From assembly GCA_042089915.1 (NCBI GenBank), contig JBELJZ010000002.1, positions 62,001-126,000 on the forward strand: a stretch of DNA of 64,000 nt, given 5' to 3'. Positions 44,080 through 53,182 of the stretch are shown here, piece by piece. The translations under genes were made by a program, and so were the position numbers. The notes under the pieces were generated by a model. It searched no databases. It saw nothing but the letters and a program-made list of their open reading frames with translations, and was not told where the DNA came from. Every line of letters starts with the position of its first letter. The first letter of the stretch is position 1. The stretch is from UBA8752 sp002172485 (GTDB lineage: Bacteria > Bacteroidota > Bacteroidia > Flavobacteriales_D > Sanyastnellaceae).

Positions 44080-44964
44080 ATGGCCGGTCTCAAGGAAGTA
44101 CGCAATCGCATCGCCTCTGTCGGGTCCACCCGGCAGATCACGCAGGCGATGAAGCTCGTGTCGGCAGCCAAGCTGCGCCGTGCACAGGATGCCATCACCC
44201 AGATGCGTCCGTATGCTGAGAAGCTTCAGGAGATCCTGGTCAATGTGAGTGCTTCCTTGGACAGTGCGGAGAACCCGTATGCTGAGGAGCGCGATGTCAA
44301 GCGCGTGTTGCTGGTGGCCATCACGTCCAACCGTGGATTGTGTGGCCCATTCAACAACAACATCATTAAGCTGGCCACCCAGCGGTTGTCCGAATTGAAG
44401 GACAAGGAGGTGGGTGTGTTGTGCTTGGGTAAGAAAGCCAATGATGCCCTGCGCCGCACGGACAACGTCACCACACTCGACCTTGGTGAGACGCCGCATA
44501 GCATCTTCGACAACCTCGACTTTGCGCACACGGCGGACATCGCAGAGCAGATTATGGCGGCTTTCCGCAACGGGAAGTATGACCGGGTGGAGATCCTCTA
44601 CAACCGCTTCGTGAATGCTGCGGTTCAGGATGTCCAATGCGAGCAGATGCTGCCCATCGAGCAGAACCCGGTGGTGGACACGGCTGAGACCGTGGCCACG
44701 ACGGCGGATTACATCTTCGAGCCCAGCCGCGAGGAGATTGCGGAGAACATCGTGCCGAATACGCTGAAGATTCAGCTGTACAAGGCGCTGTTGGACAGCC
44801 ATGCATCAGAGCACGGCGCCCGGATGACGGCCATGCACAAAGCCACGGAGAACGCGGGTGAATTGCTTCGCGATCTCAAGTTGAGCTATAACAAGGCCCG
44901 TCAAGCGGCCATTACCGCGGAAATTCTCGAGATTGTGGGCGGCGCAGAAGCGCTGGAAGGCTGA
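44080..44964 (+). CDS. atpG: F0F1 ATP synthase subunit gamma
   Basis: This 294-residue gamma subunit forms the rotating central shaft. The N-terminal 'LKEVRNRIASVGSTRQITQAMKLVSAAKL' region and C-terminal 'ATENAGELLRDLKLSYNKARQAAIT' region are the two conserved coiled-coil strands. It is the last structural ATP synthase gene of the cluster and lies 10 bases before the probable start of the sensor kinase. Confidence 0.97.
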   Translation: MAGLKEVRNRIASVGSTRQITQAMKLVSAAKLRRAQDAITQMRPYAEKLQEILVNVSASLDSAENPYAEERDVKRVLLVAITSNRGLCGPFNNNIIKLATQRLSELKDKEVGVLCLGKKANDALRRTDNVTTLDLGETPHSIFDNLDFAHTADIAEQIMAAFRNGKYDRVEILYNRFVNAAVQDVQCEQMLPIEQNPVVDTAETVATTADYIFEPSREEIAENIVPNTLKIQLYKALLDSHASEHGARMTAMHKATENAGELLRDLKLSYNKARQAAITAEILEIVGGAEALEG

Positions 44965-44974
44965 CCCCACACTC

Positions 44975-46429
44975 TTGTCCCGACTCTCTTTACGACGACA
45001 ACTCTTGCTGGCGATGCTCGCCGTGACTGCGCTGGGGATCTTCCTGGTGGCAGCGGCGACCCTCATTGGCTTCTCTCGGCTGGACGCCGAGTACAATTCC
45101 GGCCGCTTGGTCAGGAAGGAGGCGGCCGTGGCCAAAAGCCTGGGCTTTGCGTTGCGAGGTGTGGTGGGTGAGACGGTGGAGGCCACGTCGTTGAGCTGGA
45201 CCGTCATGCCGGGCGACTTTGCGGACCGCATTGTGGAGATTGAAGCCGTTCAGGGCTTGCCGTTGGCCGTGTACCGCCTGGACGGCTCGCTGTTCGTCAC
45301 GTCCTCCGTGGAGTCCCCCAGTTTGACCGGGTTTCCCACGGAGGTGGACCCGGAAGTGCTCATCGCTTTGGCACAAGGTGCGGGACGATTGGAGGTGCCC
45401 GTCGGGGATGGCGATTATCTCGCGTATTGGTACCAGGTCAATGAGGCCGAACGGCCGGTGGCGTTGGTGGCGCTGCGCTATGAGGCGCGGAGTTTGGAGG
45501 GGGACAGCCGCGATGCGTTTCTGTGGAGTCTGGCCGGGGTGTTTGGGTTGGTTTTTGTTGTCGCGGTGGGGCTGGCCCTGCTGTTGACCCAGAGCATCAC
45601 CCGCCCGTTGGAGCGGTTGGGCGCATTGATGGAACGCATGGACGTGAGCCGGGAAGAACGCGTGGAGCCCCTGCGATTTGAGGCCTCGGGTTCGGGTGAG
45701 ATTGCCACATTGGTGGAACGCTACAACCGCATGGCGGAAAAGGCCCGGGCATCGGCATTGGCATTGGCTCAGACGGAGCGGGAAAGTGCATGGCGGGAGA
45801 TGGCCATGCAGGTGGCACACGAGATCAAGAACCCATTGACCCCCATGAAGCTGGGCATTCAGCAGTTGGAGCGCCGGGCAATGGATGAGGCGCAGGAGGC
45901 AGAAGCATTGCGCTCACAGATTGTGGACTTGTCGGCGACCCTGCAAGGTCAGATCGACCTTTTGGTGCGCATCGCGGATGAGTTCAGCACATTGGCGCGC
46001 CTGCCGCAAGGCGAGGTTGCCCGTGTTTCGCTTCGGTCCGTGTTGGAATCGGTGGTCAGCTTGCACCAACGGGCGGGTCAGGACTTGGTGCTGGAGATGG
46101 CATCTGACGCGGCGATTGAGGCAGATGAGGATCAATTGCGCCGGATGCTCGGCAACCTCATTCTCAACGCGCAACAGGCGGTGGAGGAAAAGGGAAGTCG
46201 GGTGGTGGTCCGCGCGACCGAGCAGATGATCGAAGTGGAAGATGACGGCCCGGGCATGCCTCAGGAAGTCGCAGAGCGGGCTTTTGAGCCCCAATTCACC
46301 ACCCGGGGAAGTGGGTCGGGTTTGGGGTTGGCCATCGTCAAGGCGATTTGTGACCGCCACGGATGGCGGGTGGAATTCGAGTCAATTTCCGTTACAGGCA
46401 CGGCTTTCCGAATCCTGTTTGATGCCTGA
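44975..46429 (+). CDS. NtrY-like membrane sensor histidine kinase
   Basis: This 484-residue kinase has membrane helix 1 at about residues 10-30 and an extracytoplasmic sensing region of about 150 residues. Helix 2 ('LAGVFGLVFVVAVGLALLL') leads into a HAMP linker. A HisKA domain ('VAHEIKNPLTPMKLGIQQL') and a GHKL ATPase with 'NLILNAQQAVEEKG' and 'GSGLGLAIVKAI' complete it. 'NPLTPMKLGIQQLERR' resembles NtrY. I chose TTG 44975, because the first ATG (45014) would cut into helix 1 and an upstream GTG lies inside atpG. No response regulator gene is adjacent. Confidence 0.85.
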   Translation: MSRLSLRRQLLLAMLAVTALGIFLVAAATLIGFSRLDAEYNSGRLVRKEAAVAKSLGFALRGVVGETVEATSLSWTVMPGDFADRIVEIEAVQGLPLAVYRLDGSLFVTSSVESPSLTGFPTEVDPEVLIALAQGAGRLEVPVGDGDYLAYWYQVNEAERPVALVALRYEARSLEGDSRDAFLWSLAGVFGLVFVVAVGLALLLTQSITRPLERLGALMERMDVSREERVEPLRFEASGSGEIATLVERYNRMAEKARASALALAQTERESAWREMAMQVAHEIKNPLTPMKLGIQQLERRAMDEAQEAEALRSQIVDLSATLQGQIDLLVRIADEFSTLARLPQGEVARVSLRSVLESVVSLHQRAGQDLVLEMASDAAIEADEDQLRRMLGNLILNAQQAVEEKGSRVVVRATEQMIEVEDDGPGMPQEVAERAFEPQFTTRGSGSGLGLAIVKAICDRHGWRVEFESISVTGTAFRILFDA

Positions 46430-46471
46430 CTTCCTTCAGTTCGTTCTGATTTGAGGCCAGGCTTTTTCGAA

Positions 46472-47260
46472 TCAAGGACGGGGTTCAACGACCGAAGGAA
46501 ACCAAAGAGGTCGGGAAGGGGCCGCATCGTTGACCAATGGCGACACTTGTAACGCAAGGAGGCCAGGGCCCGCGGAGGCGCCTTGAGGGACGCACAGGAG
46601 CTCTGAAATGGTTGCGTTGGGCCGGGTGGTCGGGTCGTCTCCGAAAAAGGCGTTGTGGGCCCTCAAAATGCCGCCGTCGATTTCCCGGTCAACGCTGGGC
46701 AGATCGATGAGCAGGTGCTCAATGCCGAGTTCGACGAGTCGTTCTCCAAAACCGTTCTCCAAGTAAGGCGGGTTGGTGTTGCTCCAGTCGCGCTGCACGT
46801 CGCCGTTGGTGCACCGAAGGAGGAGCGCTTTTGGTGCCCAGCGTTGCACGTCTGGAGCTGCGGACTCCAAGGCGACCATCGAAACGACCCAATCGTCACC
46901 GTGGGCCGAGCTGCGTTGTTCAGGCTGCGCATCCACCAGCAGGGCCGGCATCAAAAAGGGCAGTGCGCCTGAACGGGCCAGCGCATCGATGGGGTGGAAG
47001 GCGTCCCGGATGTGCTCGCGGGTCTCGGTGTGCGTGCCGTGAGCATGCGGGTTGAAGGTGATGTCCCGGAAATTGACGCTGCCCCCTTCGGCGACCGATC
47101 CGGTCCAACCTTCGGAGCGCACGGGTTCAGCTGTTGCAGGTCCCTGGTACCAAGCTCTGGGCAGTCCTGAATGGGGGTTGACGGGAACACTCAGGTCCAA
47201 GGGAGAACCAGAAGCCGTCCAAGTGTGACCACCGTGGTCCAATTCAATGCGCAGGCTCAT
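46472..47260 (-). CDS. Cyclase family (kynurenine formamidase-like) protein
   Basis: This 262-residue metal-dependent hydrolase of the cyclase/KynB fold has its metal-binding signature in 'NPHAHGTHTETREHI' (residues about 71-85). 'NTNPPYLENGFGERLVELG' and 'LLIDLPSVDREIDGG' follow the pattern of Bacteroidota 'cyclase family' proteins. The motif has Glu where HxGTHxD enzymes carry Asp. The substrate is unknown. The gene is convergent with the sensor kinase. Confidence 0.85.
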   Translation of the reverse strand: MSLRIELDHGGHTWTASGSPLDLSVPVNPHSGLPRAWYQGPATAEPVRSEGWTGSVAEGGSVNFRDITFNPHAHGTHTETREHIRDAFHPIDALARSGALPFLMPALLVDAQPEQRSSAHGDDWVVSMVALESAAPDVQRWAPKALLLRCTNGDVQRDWSNTNPPYLENGFGERLVELGIEHLLIDLPSVDREIDGGILRAHNAFFGDDPTTRPNATISELLCVPQGASAGPGLLALQVSPLVNDAAPSRPLWFPSVVEPRP

Positions 47261-47309
47261 GGGGTGAAGTTGCTACGGCTCGGTCACCGGGACAACTTCG
47301 AGCAAAAGA

Positions 47310-47337
47310 AAAGCCCCGCCGTTGAGGGCAGGGCTTT
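47310..47337 (-). terminator. Rho-independent terminator after the outer-membrane protein gene
   Basis: AAAGCCC at 47310-47316 pairs with GGGCTTT at 47331-47337, extended by a GCC/GGC inner stem. On the minus strand a T-rich run follows the stem, so it ends transcription of the gene whose stop is at 47359. Confidence 0.75.
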
Positions 47338-47358
47338 CCGGATAAGGTTGGCTTCCGA

Positions 47359-48303
47359 TTACTGGAAGAGGTAGCCGAGGCGGAGCTGAGCCTGGAACTG
47401 GGTTCCGAGGGCGCCACCCTGCTGCGTACCGGTCCAGAAAGGACGATCGTTGATGTTGGCCGGGTGTTGGCCGCTGTAGGCATGACCGACGAGGTCCACG
47501 CTACCCTGGATGGGAGCCGGCATTTCGGTGAGGTCGCTCGGGTCGACGGCGTTCTGCGTTCCCCAGAAGAGGTTGTACGCTACGTTGTCGGTCGCGGCGA
47601 TCTCCATGTCATTGACTTTGGAGCTCATGAAGCCGAGGCCGCACTCCGCACCCATGTAGAGGTAGTCGGTAATGTAGGCGTCGAAACCGGTCACGAGGCC
47701 GACCTTGAACATGCTGGCGCTCTGGCTGATGGTCTGGGTCCAGACGATGTACTGGTCCTGGTCACCGACTTGGTTTTCGTCGTCTGCGCTCCAGAACTCC
47801 TGCTCGAAGGAGGAGCTGCTCACACCGTAGCCGATCTCGAAACCGACGTATGGGCTGAGGCGGTCACCGCCAGCATCGAAGTGCTTCTCGTAACCCGGTG
47901 CGATCATCCAGGTGCTCTGGCTGAACGTGTCGTACAGGTCCGGGCTCGGGATCTCGTCGTCACCTGAGGTCACGTAAGCGCCAGCGATGGCAGGAATACC
48001 CCCTTCGATGATCGTGCCGTCTGGCATGGTGCTGAAGTAAGGCTCCGGACGACCAACTCCGTTGAAGTCGAATTCACGGAATCCGATGGACTTGTCGTTG
48101 GTGCTGTTGAAGGTCACGCTCAAGCGGAACGCGGACTCTTCGTCGGTGAAGTTCCGGTACTTGATGGTGGTGCCGTCAACGGGGCTGTCACCAAGCGGCG
48201 TGAACTGGAGTTCGATGTTGTGCTCGCCACCGAATTGCTTCTGGGCGTTGGCCGTGACTGCGAAAAGGGCAACCAGGGCGAGGGCAGACAGGATGTGCTT
48301 CAT
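47359..48303 (-). CDS. Outer-membrane beta-barrel protein, uncharacterised
   Basis: This 314-residue protein has a clean signal peptide ('MKHILSALALVALFAVTANAQ'). The body alternates polar and hydrophobic residues as in a beta-barrel ('AFRLSVTFNST', 'SPYVGFEIGYGVSSS', 'MGAECGLGFMSS') and ends 'FQAQLRLGYLFQ' with a terminal aromatic residue, as outer-membrane porins do. Codon choice is very uniform, and the gene stands alone with its own terminator, so it may be highly expressed. I do not recognise a specific family. Confidence 0.8.
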   Translation of the reverse strand: MKHILSALALVALFAVTANAQKQFGGEHNIELQFTPLGDSPVDGTTIKYRNFTDEESAFRLSVTFNSTNDKSIGFREFDFNGVGRPEPYFSTMPDGTIIEGGIPAIAGAYVTSGDDEIPSPDLYDTFSQSTWMIAPGYEKHFDAGGDRLSPYVGFEIGYGVSSSSFEQEFWSADDENQVGDQDQYIVWTQTISQSASMFKVGLVTGFDAYITDYLYMGAECGLGFMSSKVNDMEIAATDNVAYNLFWGTQNAVDPSDLTEMPAPIQGSVDLVGHAYSGQHPANINDRPFWTGTQQGGALGTQFQAQLRLGYLFQ

Positions 48304-48476
48304 CTTGTAGGTTCAGAAATGGATTTCGGCCGCAAGAAAAGCAATTCCGTGGACCGATTTGGACATATCCACGCTTTTTCCACAAATGAGAATGTGGACT
48401 GCTTTTCCTGAAAAGGGTTGACACGGCTTCCCAAAGCTGTGTGAACCGGGGATTTTCTGCGGATTTTCGAGGCATG

Positions 48477-49937
48477 TTGAAGCCCATTCACCCGGCGTTA
48501 GTCGCGGCATACGACCCAAAGCGGTTCGCGCGGTTGGGCCAAGAGGTCTTGGATGATCTGGTCCACCATCTCCAGCGCGCCCAATCACAATCCAACGAGG
48601 TCTCCATGCCTTGGACGGAGCCCGAGGTGGAGCGCGCCCATTGGCAGACGCGACTTGACCAGCCGCAAGGACTGCCCGCGCTGATGCGCGAGGTGATCGC
48701 ACGCTCCAACCGCTTGCAGGACCCCCGTTACATGGGACACCAGGTGGCGGTGCCGTTTCCGGAGGCCGCGTTGGTGGGCATGGTCACCGACCTGCTCAAC
48801 AACGGGGGGGCCATCTACGAGATGGGTCCGACGAATTCTGCGATGGAGGAGGTGCTCATGTCGCGTTTGGGTCGCCGGATGGGCATGCCGGAGGGGTGCG
48901 GTGGTGTGATGTGTCACGGCGGTACCCTGGCCAATTTGGTGGCCTTGCTGGCTGCCCGCAGGTGGCACAGCGGACCGGAGCACGACCCGTGGCAGGATGG
49001 AGACGATGGCCTAGGCGCTGTGCTGGTGTCAGAACAAGCCCACTACTGCGTTGACCGCGCTGTCCGCACCATGGGATGGGGAGAATCGGGCGTGGGACTG
49101 GTGGACACGGACGACCACCATCACATCACGGCGGACGGCCTTGAGCGTGCTTTGGCGGACTTGCGGGCCGCGGGCCGACGGGTGGTGGCGGTGGTGGGCA
49201 GTGCTTGTACCACGAGCAGTGGTGCCTACGACAACCTGAATCTCCTGGCTGACTTTGCCGAAAAGGAAGGGCTTTGGTTCCACGTGGATGGGGCGCATGG
49301 CGCACCGGCGGTGTTCAGTGAGACCCACCGGCACCTCGTCAGCGGCATGGAGCGGGCGCACAGCGTGGCCATGGACTTCCACAAGATCATGGGGGTCCCG
49401 GCCTTGTGCACGGGCCTCTTTTATGGCCGGCACGACCACAGCTTCCTCCCGTTCACCCAAGCTGCGGAGTACCTCTGGAGCGATGCGGAGGAGCCAGAGT
49501 GGTGGAATTTTGGAAAGCGGACGTTTGAATGCACCAAACGCATGCTCAGCACCCGGGTAGCGGCTGTGCTGGAAGAACACGGGGAAGACATCTGGGGACA
49601 CCTCGTGGACCGCTTGTTCGGCCTCGGGCGCGAATTGGCCCATCAGATCCAAGGGCGCTCAGACTTTGAGTTGGCCATGAAGCCAGAGGCCAACATCGTG
49701 TGCTTCCGTTGCTTGCCGGATGCGGTGCGAGATGCCACACCTGTTGCACAGGACCAATTCACCCAGACGCTTCGGCGCAAGCACTTGGAAGAGGGTCCCC
49801 AATATGTGGTTCAGACCCGATTTGGCGGGAAAGCGTGGTTGCGCTGCACGCTGATGAACCCCTTGACGGAATCAGAGGATTTGACGCAGATGCTGGACCG
49901 GCTGGCCGAACTGGCAGACGGCATCACTCGACCGTGA
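48477..49937 (+). CDS. PLP-dependent group II decarboxylase
   Basis: This 486-residue pyridoxal-phosphate enzyme is of the aromatic-L-amino-acid/diaminobutyrate decarboxylase family. The PLP-binding Lys is in 'MDFHKIMGVP', the ring-stacking His in 'SEQAHYCVDRAV' and the conserved Asp in 'HVDGAHGAP'. 'NNGGAIYEMGPTNSAMEE' is typical of the diaminobutyrate/tyrosine-type branch. The substrate cannot be fixed from sequence. The ATG at 48477 was chosen over an upstream GTG (48441) that adds 12 atypical residues. The last 14 bases overlap convergent glmS. Confidence 0.9.
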   Translation: MKPIHPALVAAYDPKRFARLGQEVLDDLVHHLQRAQSQSNEVSMPWTEPEVERAHWQTRLDQPQGLPALMREVIARSNRLQDPRYMGHQVAVPFPEAALVGMVTDLLNNGGAIYEMGPTNSAMEEVLMSRLGRRMGMPEGCGGVMCHGGTLANLVALLAARRWHSGPEHDPWQDGDDGLGAVLVSEQAHYCVDRAVRTMGWGESGVGLVDTDDHHHITADGLERALADLRAAGRRVVAVVGSACTTSSGAYDNLNLLADFAEKEGLWFHVDGAHGAPAVFSETHRHLVSGMERAHSVAMDFHKIMGVPALCTGLFYGRHDHSFLPFTQAAEYLWSDAEEPEWWNFGKRTFECTKRMLSTRVAAVLEEHGEDIWGHLVDRLFGLGRELAHQIQGRSDFELAMKPEANIVCFRCLPDAVRDATPVAQDQFTQTLRRKHLEEGPQYVVQTRFGGKAWLRCTLMNPLTESEDLTQMLDRLAELADGITRP

Positions 49938-51771
49938 CGCTCTTGGCGAGGTTGCGCGGCTGATCCACGTTGCGGTCGAGCATGACGGCGATGTGGTAGC
50001 TGAGCAGTTGGAAGGGAACGGTGCTCAGCATCGGAACCAATGCGTCGTCAGAACGGTGCACTTCAATCACGTGGTCCGCAATGCGGGCGACTTCTGTGTC
50101 TCCTCGGGTCACGAGTGCGATGATGTGACCGCCGCGGGCCTTGACCTCCTGAATGTTGGAGAGGACTTTTTCGTAGTGGGCATCCTGTGTGGCCACGATG
50201 AAGACGGGCATGTTTTCATCGATCAAGGCAATGGGGCCGTGCTTCATCTCCGCCGCGGGATACCCTTCGGCGTGGATGTAGCTGATTTCCTTGAGTTTGA
50301 GTGCGCCTTCCAGTGCCACTGGGAAGTTGTATCCCCGTCCCAGGAACAGGGCGTTGGTCGCCCCTTTGTAGGCTGACGCGATGTCCCGGATGGCGGGCTC
50401 CTTGGCGAGGATGGCCTCGACCTTTTCCGGGATCTCGTTGAGCTCCACCATGAGGCGATTGAGACGCTGCGGGTCGAGGCTGTCGCGGAGTTGGCCCACG
50501 CGCATGGCCACGAGGGCCAGAACCGTCAATTGGGCCGTGAAGGCCTTGGTGGAGGCCACTCCGATTTCAGGTCCAGCGTGGGTGTAGGCGCCGCTGTGGG
50601 CTTCCCTGGAAATGCTGGACCCCACGACATTGCAGATGCCGAAGACGTGGGCACCTTGCTCCTTGGCCATTCGGATGGCCGCCAAGGTGTCTGCGGTTTC
50701 CCCGGACTGGCTGATGGCGATGAGGATGTCGTTCTCATCGATGACCGGATTGCGATACCGGAACTCGCTTGCATATTCGACTTCGACCGGGATGCGGGCG
50801 AACTCCTCGAACATGTATTCCGCGATGAGACCGGCGTGCCAGCTGGTTCCACACGCCACGATGATGAGCCGGCGCGCTTCCGCCCACATGGTTTCGTGGT
50901 CGTCGATGCCGGCCATTCGAATTGTGCTCTGGCTGAGCCGCAGACGTCCGCGCAGGCAATCGGCAATGGACCGCGGTTGCTCGTGGATTTCCTTGAGCAT
51001 GAAGTGCTCGTATCCCCCTTTTTCGATGGACTCGAGTGCCATTTCGAGCTCCGTGATGACCGGGGTCACCTTGTGGTTGGCGATGGTGCGGATTTTCAGC
51101 CCCTCGGTCAAAGAGAGCCGGGCCACTTCCTCGTCTTCGAGGTACACGACATTCTTGGTGTACTCCACGATGGGGGTGGCGTCGGAGGCGATGAAGAATT
51201 CGCCCTCTCCAATGCCGATGACCAATGGACTGGATTTCCGGGCCAGGACCAATTCGTCAGGCCGGGCGACGTCCATGACGGCGATGGCGTAGGCGCCGAC
51301 CACTTCATCGAGCGCGATCCGGGTGGCTTCAAACAAGTCGAGGTCTTCGCTGTTGCGAAGGACTTCCTCGATGAGGTGAACCAGGACTTCGGTGTCCGTG
51401 TCGCTGTGAAAGCTGTGACCCCGTTTGGTGAGGGTCTCTTTCAACGCGTGGTAGTTCTCGATGATGCCGTTGTGGATGAGGGCGAGTTGTCCGTCTCCAC
51501 TGAGGTGCGGGTGTGCGTTGGCATCATTGGGGGCGCCGTGGGTGGCCCAGCGGGTGTGCCCGATGCCCAGGGTGCCCACCGGAACGTGGTCGCCGATGTG
51601 GGTCAATAGGTCGTCCACCTTGCCTTTCCGGCGGTGATGTTCGAGATCGGACCCGGCCCCGATGACGGCGATGCCGGCGCTGTCATATCCTCGGTATTCC
51701 AGGCGCTTGAGGCCTTTGATGAGCAAGGGGAATGCTTGCTGCTCTCCGAGGTATCCAACGATTCCGCACAT
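49924..51771 (-). CDS. glmS: Glutamine-fructose-6-phosphate aminotransferase (isomerizing)
   Basis: This complete 615-residue GlmS makes glucosamine 6-phosphate for peptidoglycan and lipopolysaccharide. The N-terminal glutaminase domain begins 'MCGIVGYLG', with catalytic Cys1 after Met removal. Two SIS domains follow ('CGTSWHAGLIAEYMFEE' and 'FLGRGYNFPVALEGALKLKE'), and the C terminus 'PRNLAKSVTVE' is the family ending. It is last in a minus-strand run after the starch synthase-like and DUF4270 genes. Confidence 0.98.
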   Translation of the reverse strand: MCGIVGYLGEQQAFPLLIKGLKRLEYRGYDSAGIAVIGAGSDLEHHRRKGKVDDLLTHIGDHVPVGTLGIGHTRWATHGAPNDANAHPHLSGDGQLALIHNGIIENYHALKETLTKRGHSFHSDTDTEVLVHLIEEVLRNSEDLDLFEATRIALDEVVGAYAIAVMDVARPDELVLARKSSPLVIGIGEGEFFIASDATPIVEYTKNVVYLEDEEVARLSLTEGLKIRTIANHKVTPVITELEMALESIEKGGYEHFMLKEIHEQPRSIADCLRGRLRLSQSTIRMAGIDDHETMWAEARRLIIVACGTSWHAGLIAEYMFEEFARIPVEVEYASEFRYRNPVIDENDILIAISQSGETADTLAAIRMAKEQGAHVFGICNVVGSSISREAHSGAYTHAGPEIGVASTKAFTAQLTVLALVAMRVGQLRDSLDPQRLNRLMVELNEIPEKVEAILAKEPAIRDIASAYKGATNALFLGRGYNFPVALEGALKLKEISYIHAEGYPAAEMKHGPIALIDENMPVFIVATQDAHYEKVLSNIQEVKARGGHIIALVTRGDTEVARIADHVIEVHRSDDALVPMLSTVPFQLLSYHIAVMLDRNVDQPRNLAKSVTVE

Positions 51772-51804
51772 GGTGGAAAGATAAGGTTGGCCTACTGGCT
51801 GAGG

Positions 51805-53076
51805 TCAGTCTGACCAGGTCACGACAAACGTCGCTTCCGAGGTGGAAACGGGGGTTTTGAAGACCACTTGTTCCAATGCAATCGACGACAGTTCGGAGTA
51901 GAGGTAGATGTAGGGTCGGGCTTCCTCTCCATTGAGTCTCCGCTGGGCAGAAACCGGGAAGTTGAGCACATAGGCGTTTCGTGTGGCGTCGTAGGCGCCG
52001 CCGAACGTGACGCCCGGTGCACCGGCCTCCGGTGCCAGCTCGAGTCCACCGCTTTCGTTCTTCAGAAAGGCGGTCAGGATGGCGGGGCGTGGAAGTTTGG
52101 ACGGCGCGTCGACCAAGGGAAGGACGACTTCGGCGCGGTTGACGACGGCACCTTCCGGAGCGTCGAGGCTGTCGAGCCCGGAGAGATCAAGCCGGAGGTA
52201 GGACCCACCTGCACCGACGAGTGCGACGCGCTCGGTTTCGGAGGTTGGAAGGCTGTCGTTGAGCGCCTGGAATTCGGGCGACCAGACGTGACGGAAGTGT
52301 CCAATGCGGGCGGCATTGGCGTTGAGGATGAAGTCGTAAGTCGTGGTGTCCGTGGTGTTGTGGTAGTGCAGCCGCATGTAGCTGACTCCGGCATTGGGCT
52401 CCAGGCTGACGATGCCGCCGCCGCCGCTTTCCGACTTCACTTGGAGGCCCTTGAACCACGCGCGCCAGTCTGCATTGGAGGCATAAACAGCGGAGTCTGC
52501 ATCGAGCAAGGATTGGCCAAAGCCTGGATCCAGCATCACGCGGACTTGGGCGCTGAGGGTGTCGTTGCCGACGATCAATTCCCTTGACGGGTGCATTTGG
52601 ACGGGCTGCGATCCAGCGTCCACAAGGTTGATCGGAATCGTGGCGGGAATGTCTTGGGCGTAATAGGCGCTGTCGATGGAAATGGTGTCGGACAGTTGCT
52701 CGACCACGAGATACTGGTCGCTGTTGAGCCCGTAGGATGGGCCATTGAACCGCAGGATGAATTCCACGCTGTCGCACAGGGGCGTTGTGCCAAAATCCAC
52801 TGCGGTTTGGGACAAACGCAGTTCTGTCGAGAAATAGGCTGAAGTCAACCCGCTGATGGGGTCGATCGTGGTACCCAGAAGCAATCGGCTCCGCTCGTCG
52901 GTGCGAAGCGAATCGACCGCGATCATGTCGATGGCGAAGGGAAGGGTGTCCGTGCGCAGATCGAGCAACTCCCCTTCAGGCTGAAGCCCAAGCCCCAGGC
53001 CGCCGTCGGGCTTGCGACAGCCCGCTGCACAGAGGGCAACGAAGGCGAACAGGAAAAGGACGCGTGTCAAGCGCAT
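51805..53076 (-). CDS. DUF4270 family lipoprotein
   Basis: This 423-residue lipoprotein has lipobox 'LCAAGC' followed by 'RKPDGGLGLGLQPEGE', the usual DUF4270 start. The body has 'LLGTTIDPISGLTSAYFSTELRL', 'CDSVEFILRF' and a long beta-rich C terminus. The function of DUF4270 is unknown, but in Flavobacteria it sits between glmS and the starch synthase-like gene exactly as here. The start at 53076 was chosen for the lipoprotein signal. Confidence 0.9.
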   Translation of the reverse strand: MRLTRVLFLFAFVALCAAGCRKPDGGLGLGLQPEGELLDLRTDTLPFAIDMIAVDSLRTDERSRLLLGTTIDPISGLTSAYFSTELRLSQTAVDFGTTPLCDSVEFILRFNGPSYGLNSDQYLVVEQLSDTISIDSAYYAQDIPATIPINLVDAGSQPVQMHPSRELIVGNDTLSAQVRVMLDPGFGQSLLDADSAVYASNADWRAWFKGLQVKSESGGGGIVSLEPNAGVSYMRLHYHNTTDTTTYDFILNANAARIGHFRHVWSPEFQALNDSLPTSETERVALVGAGGSYLRLDLSGLDSLDAPEGAVVNRAEVVLPLVDAPSKLPRPAILTAFLKNESGGLELAPEAGAPGVTFGGAYDATRNAYVLNFPVSAQRRLNGEEARPYIYLYSELSSIALEQVVFKTPVSTSEATFVVTWSD

Positions 53077-53182
53077 GCGGGAGTGAATCGATGCGAAAGG
53101 TCGCACAGGATGGCCGTCAAGGCACCCGTTTTCCAATCGAAATTGGACGGGTGTTCACAATAAGTGGGACGGCGTCAGGGGG

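Noticed and set aside
48376..48384. DnaA-box-like TTTTCCACA upstream of the outer-membrane protein gene
   Set aside because: It is a single relaxed match, not at a skew change, and in a normal 170-base promoter region.
49276..49291. A third parS-like sequence, GGTTCCACGTGGATGG
   Set aside because: It lies inside the decarboxylase coding sequence, encodes the conserved 'FHVDG' region and differs from the palindrome at four positions.
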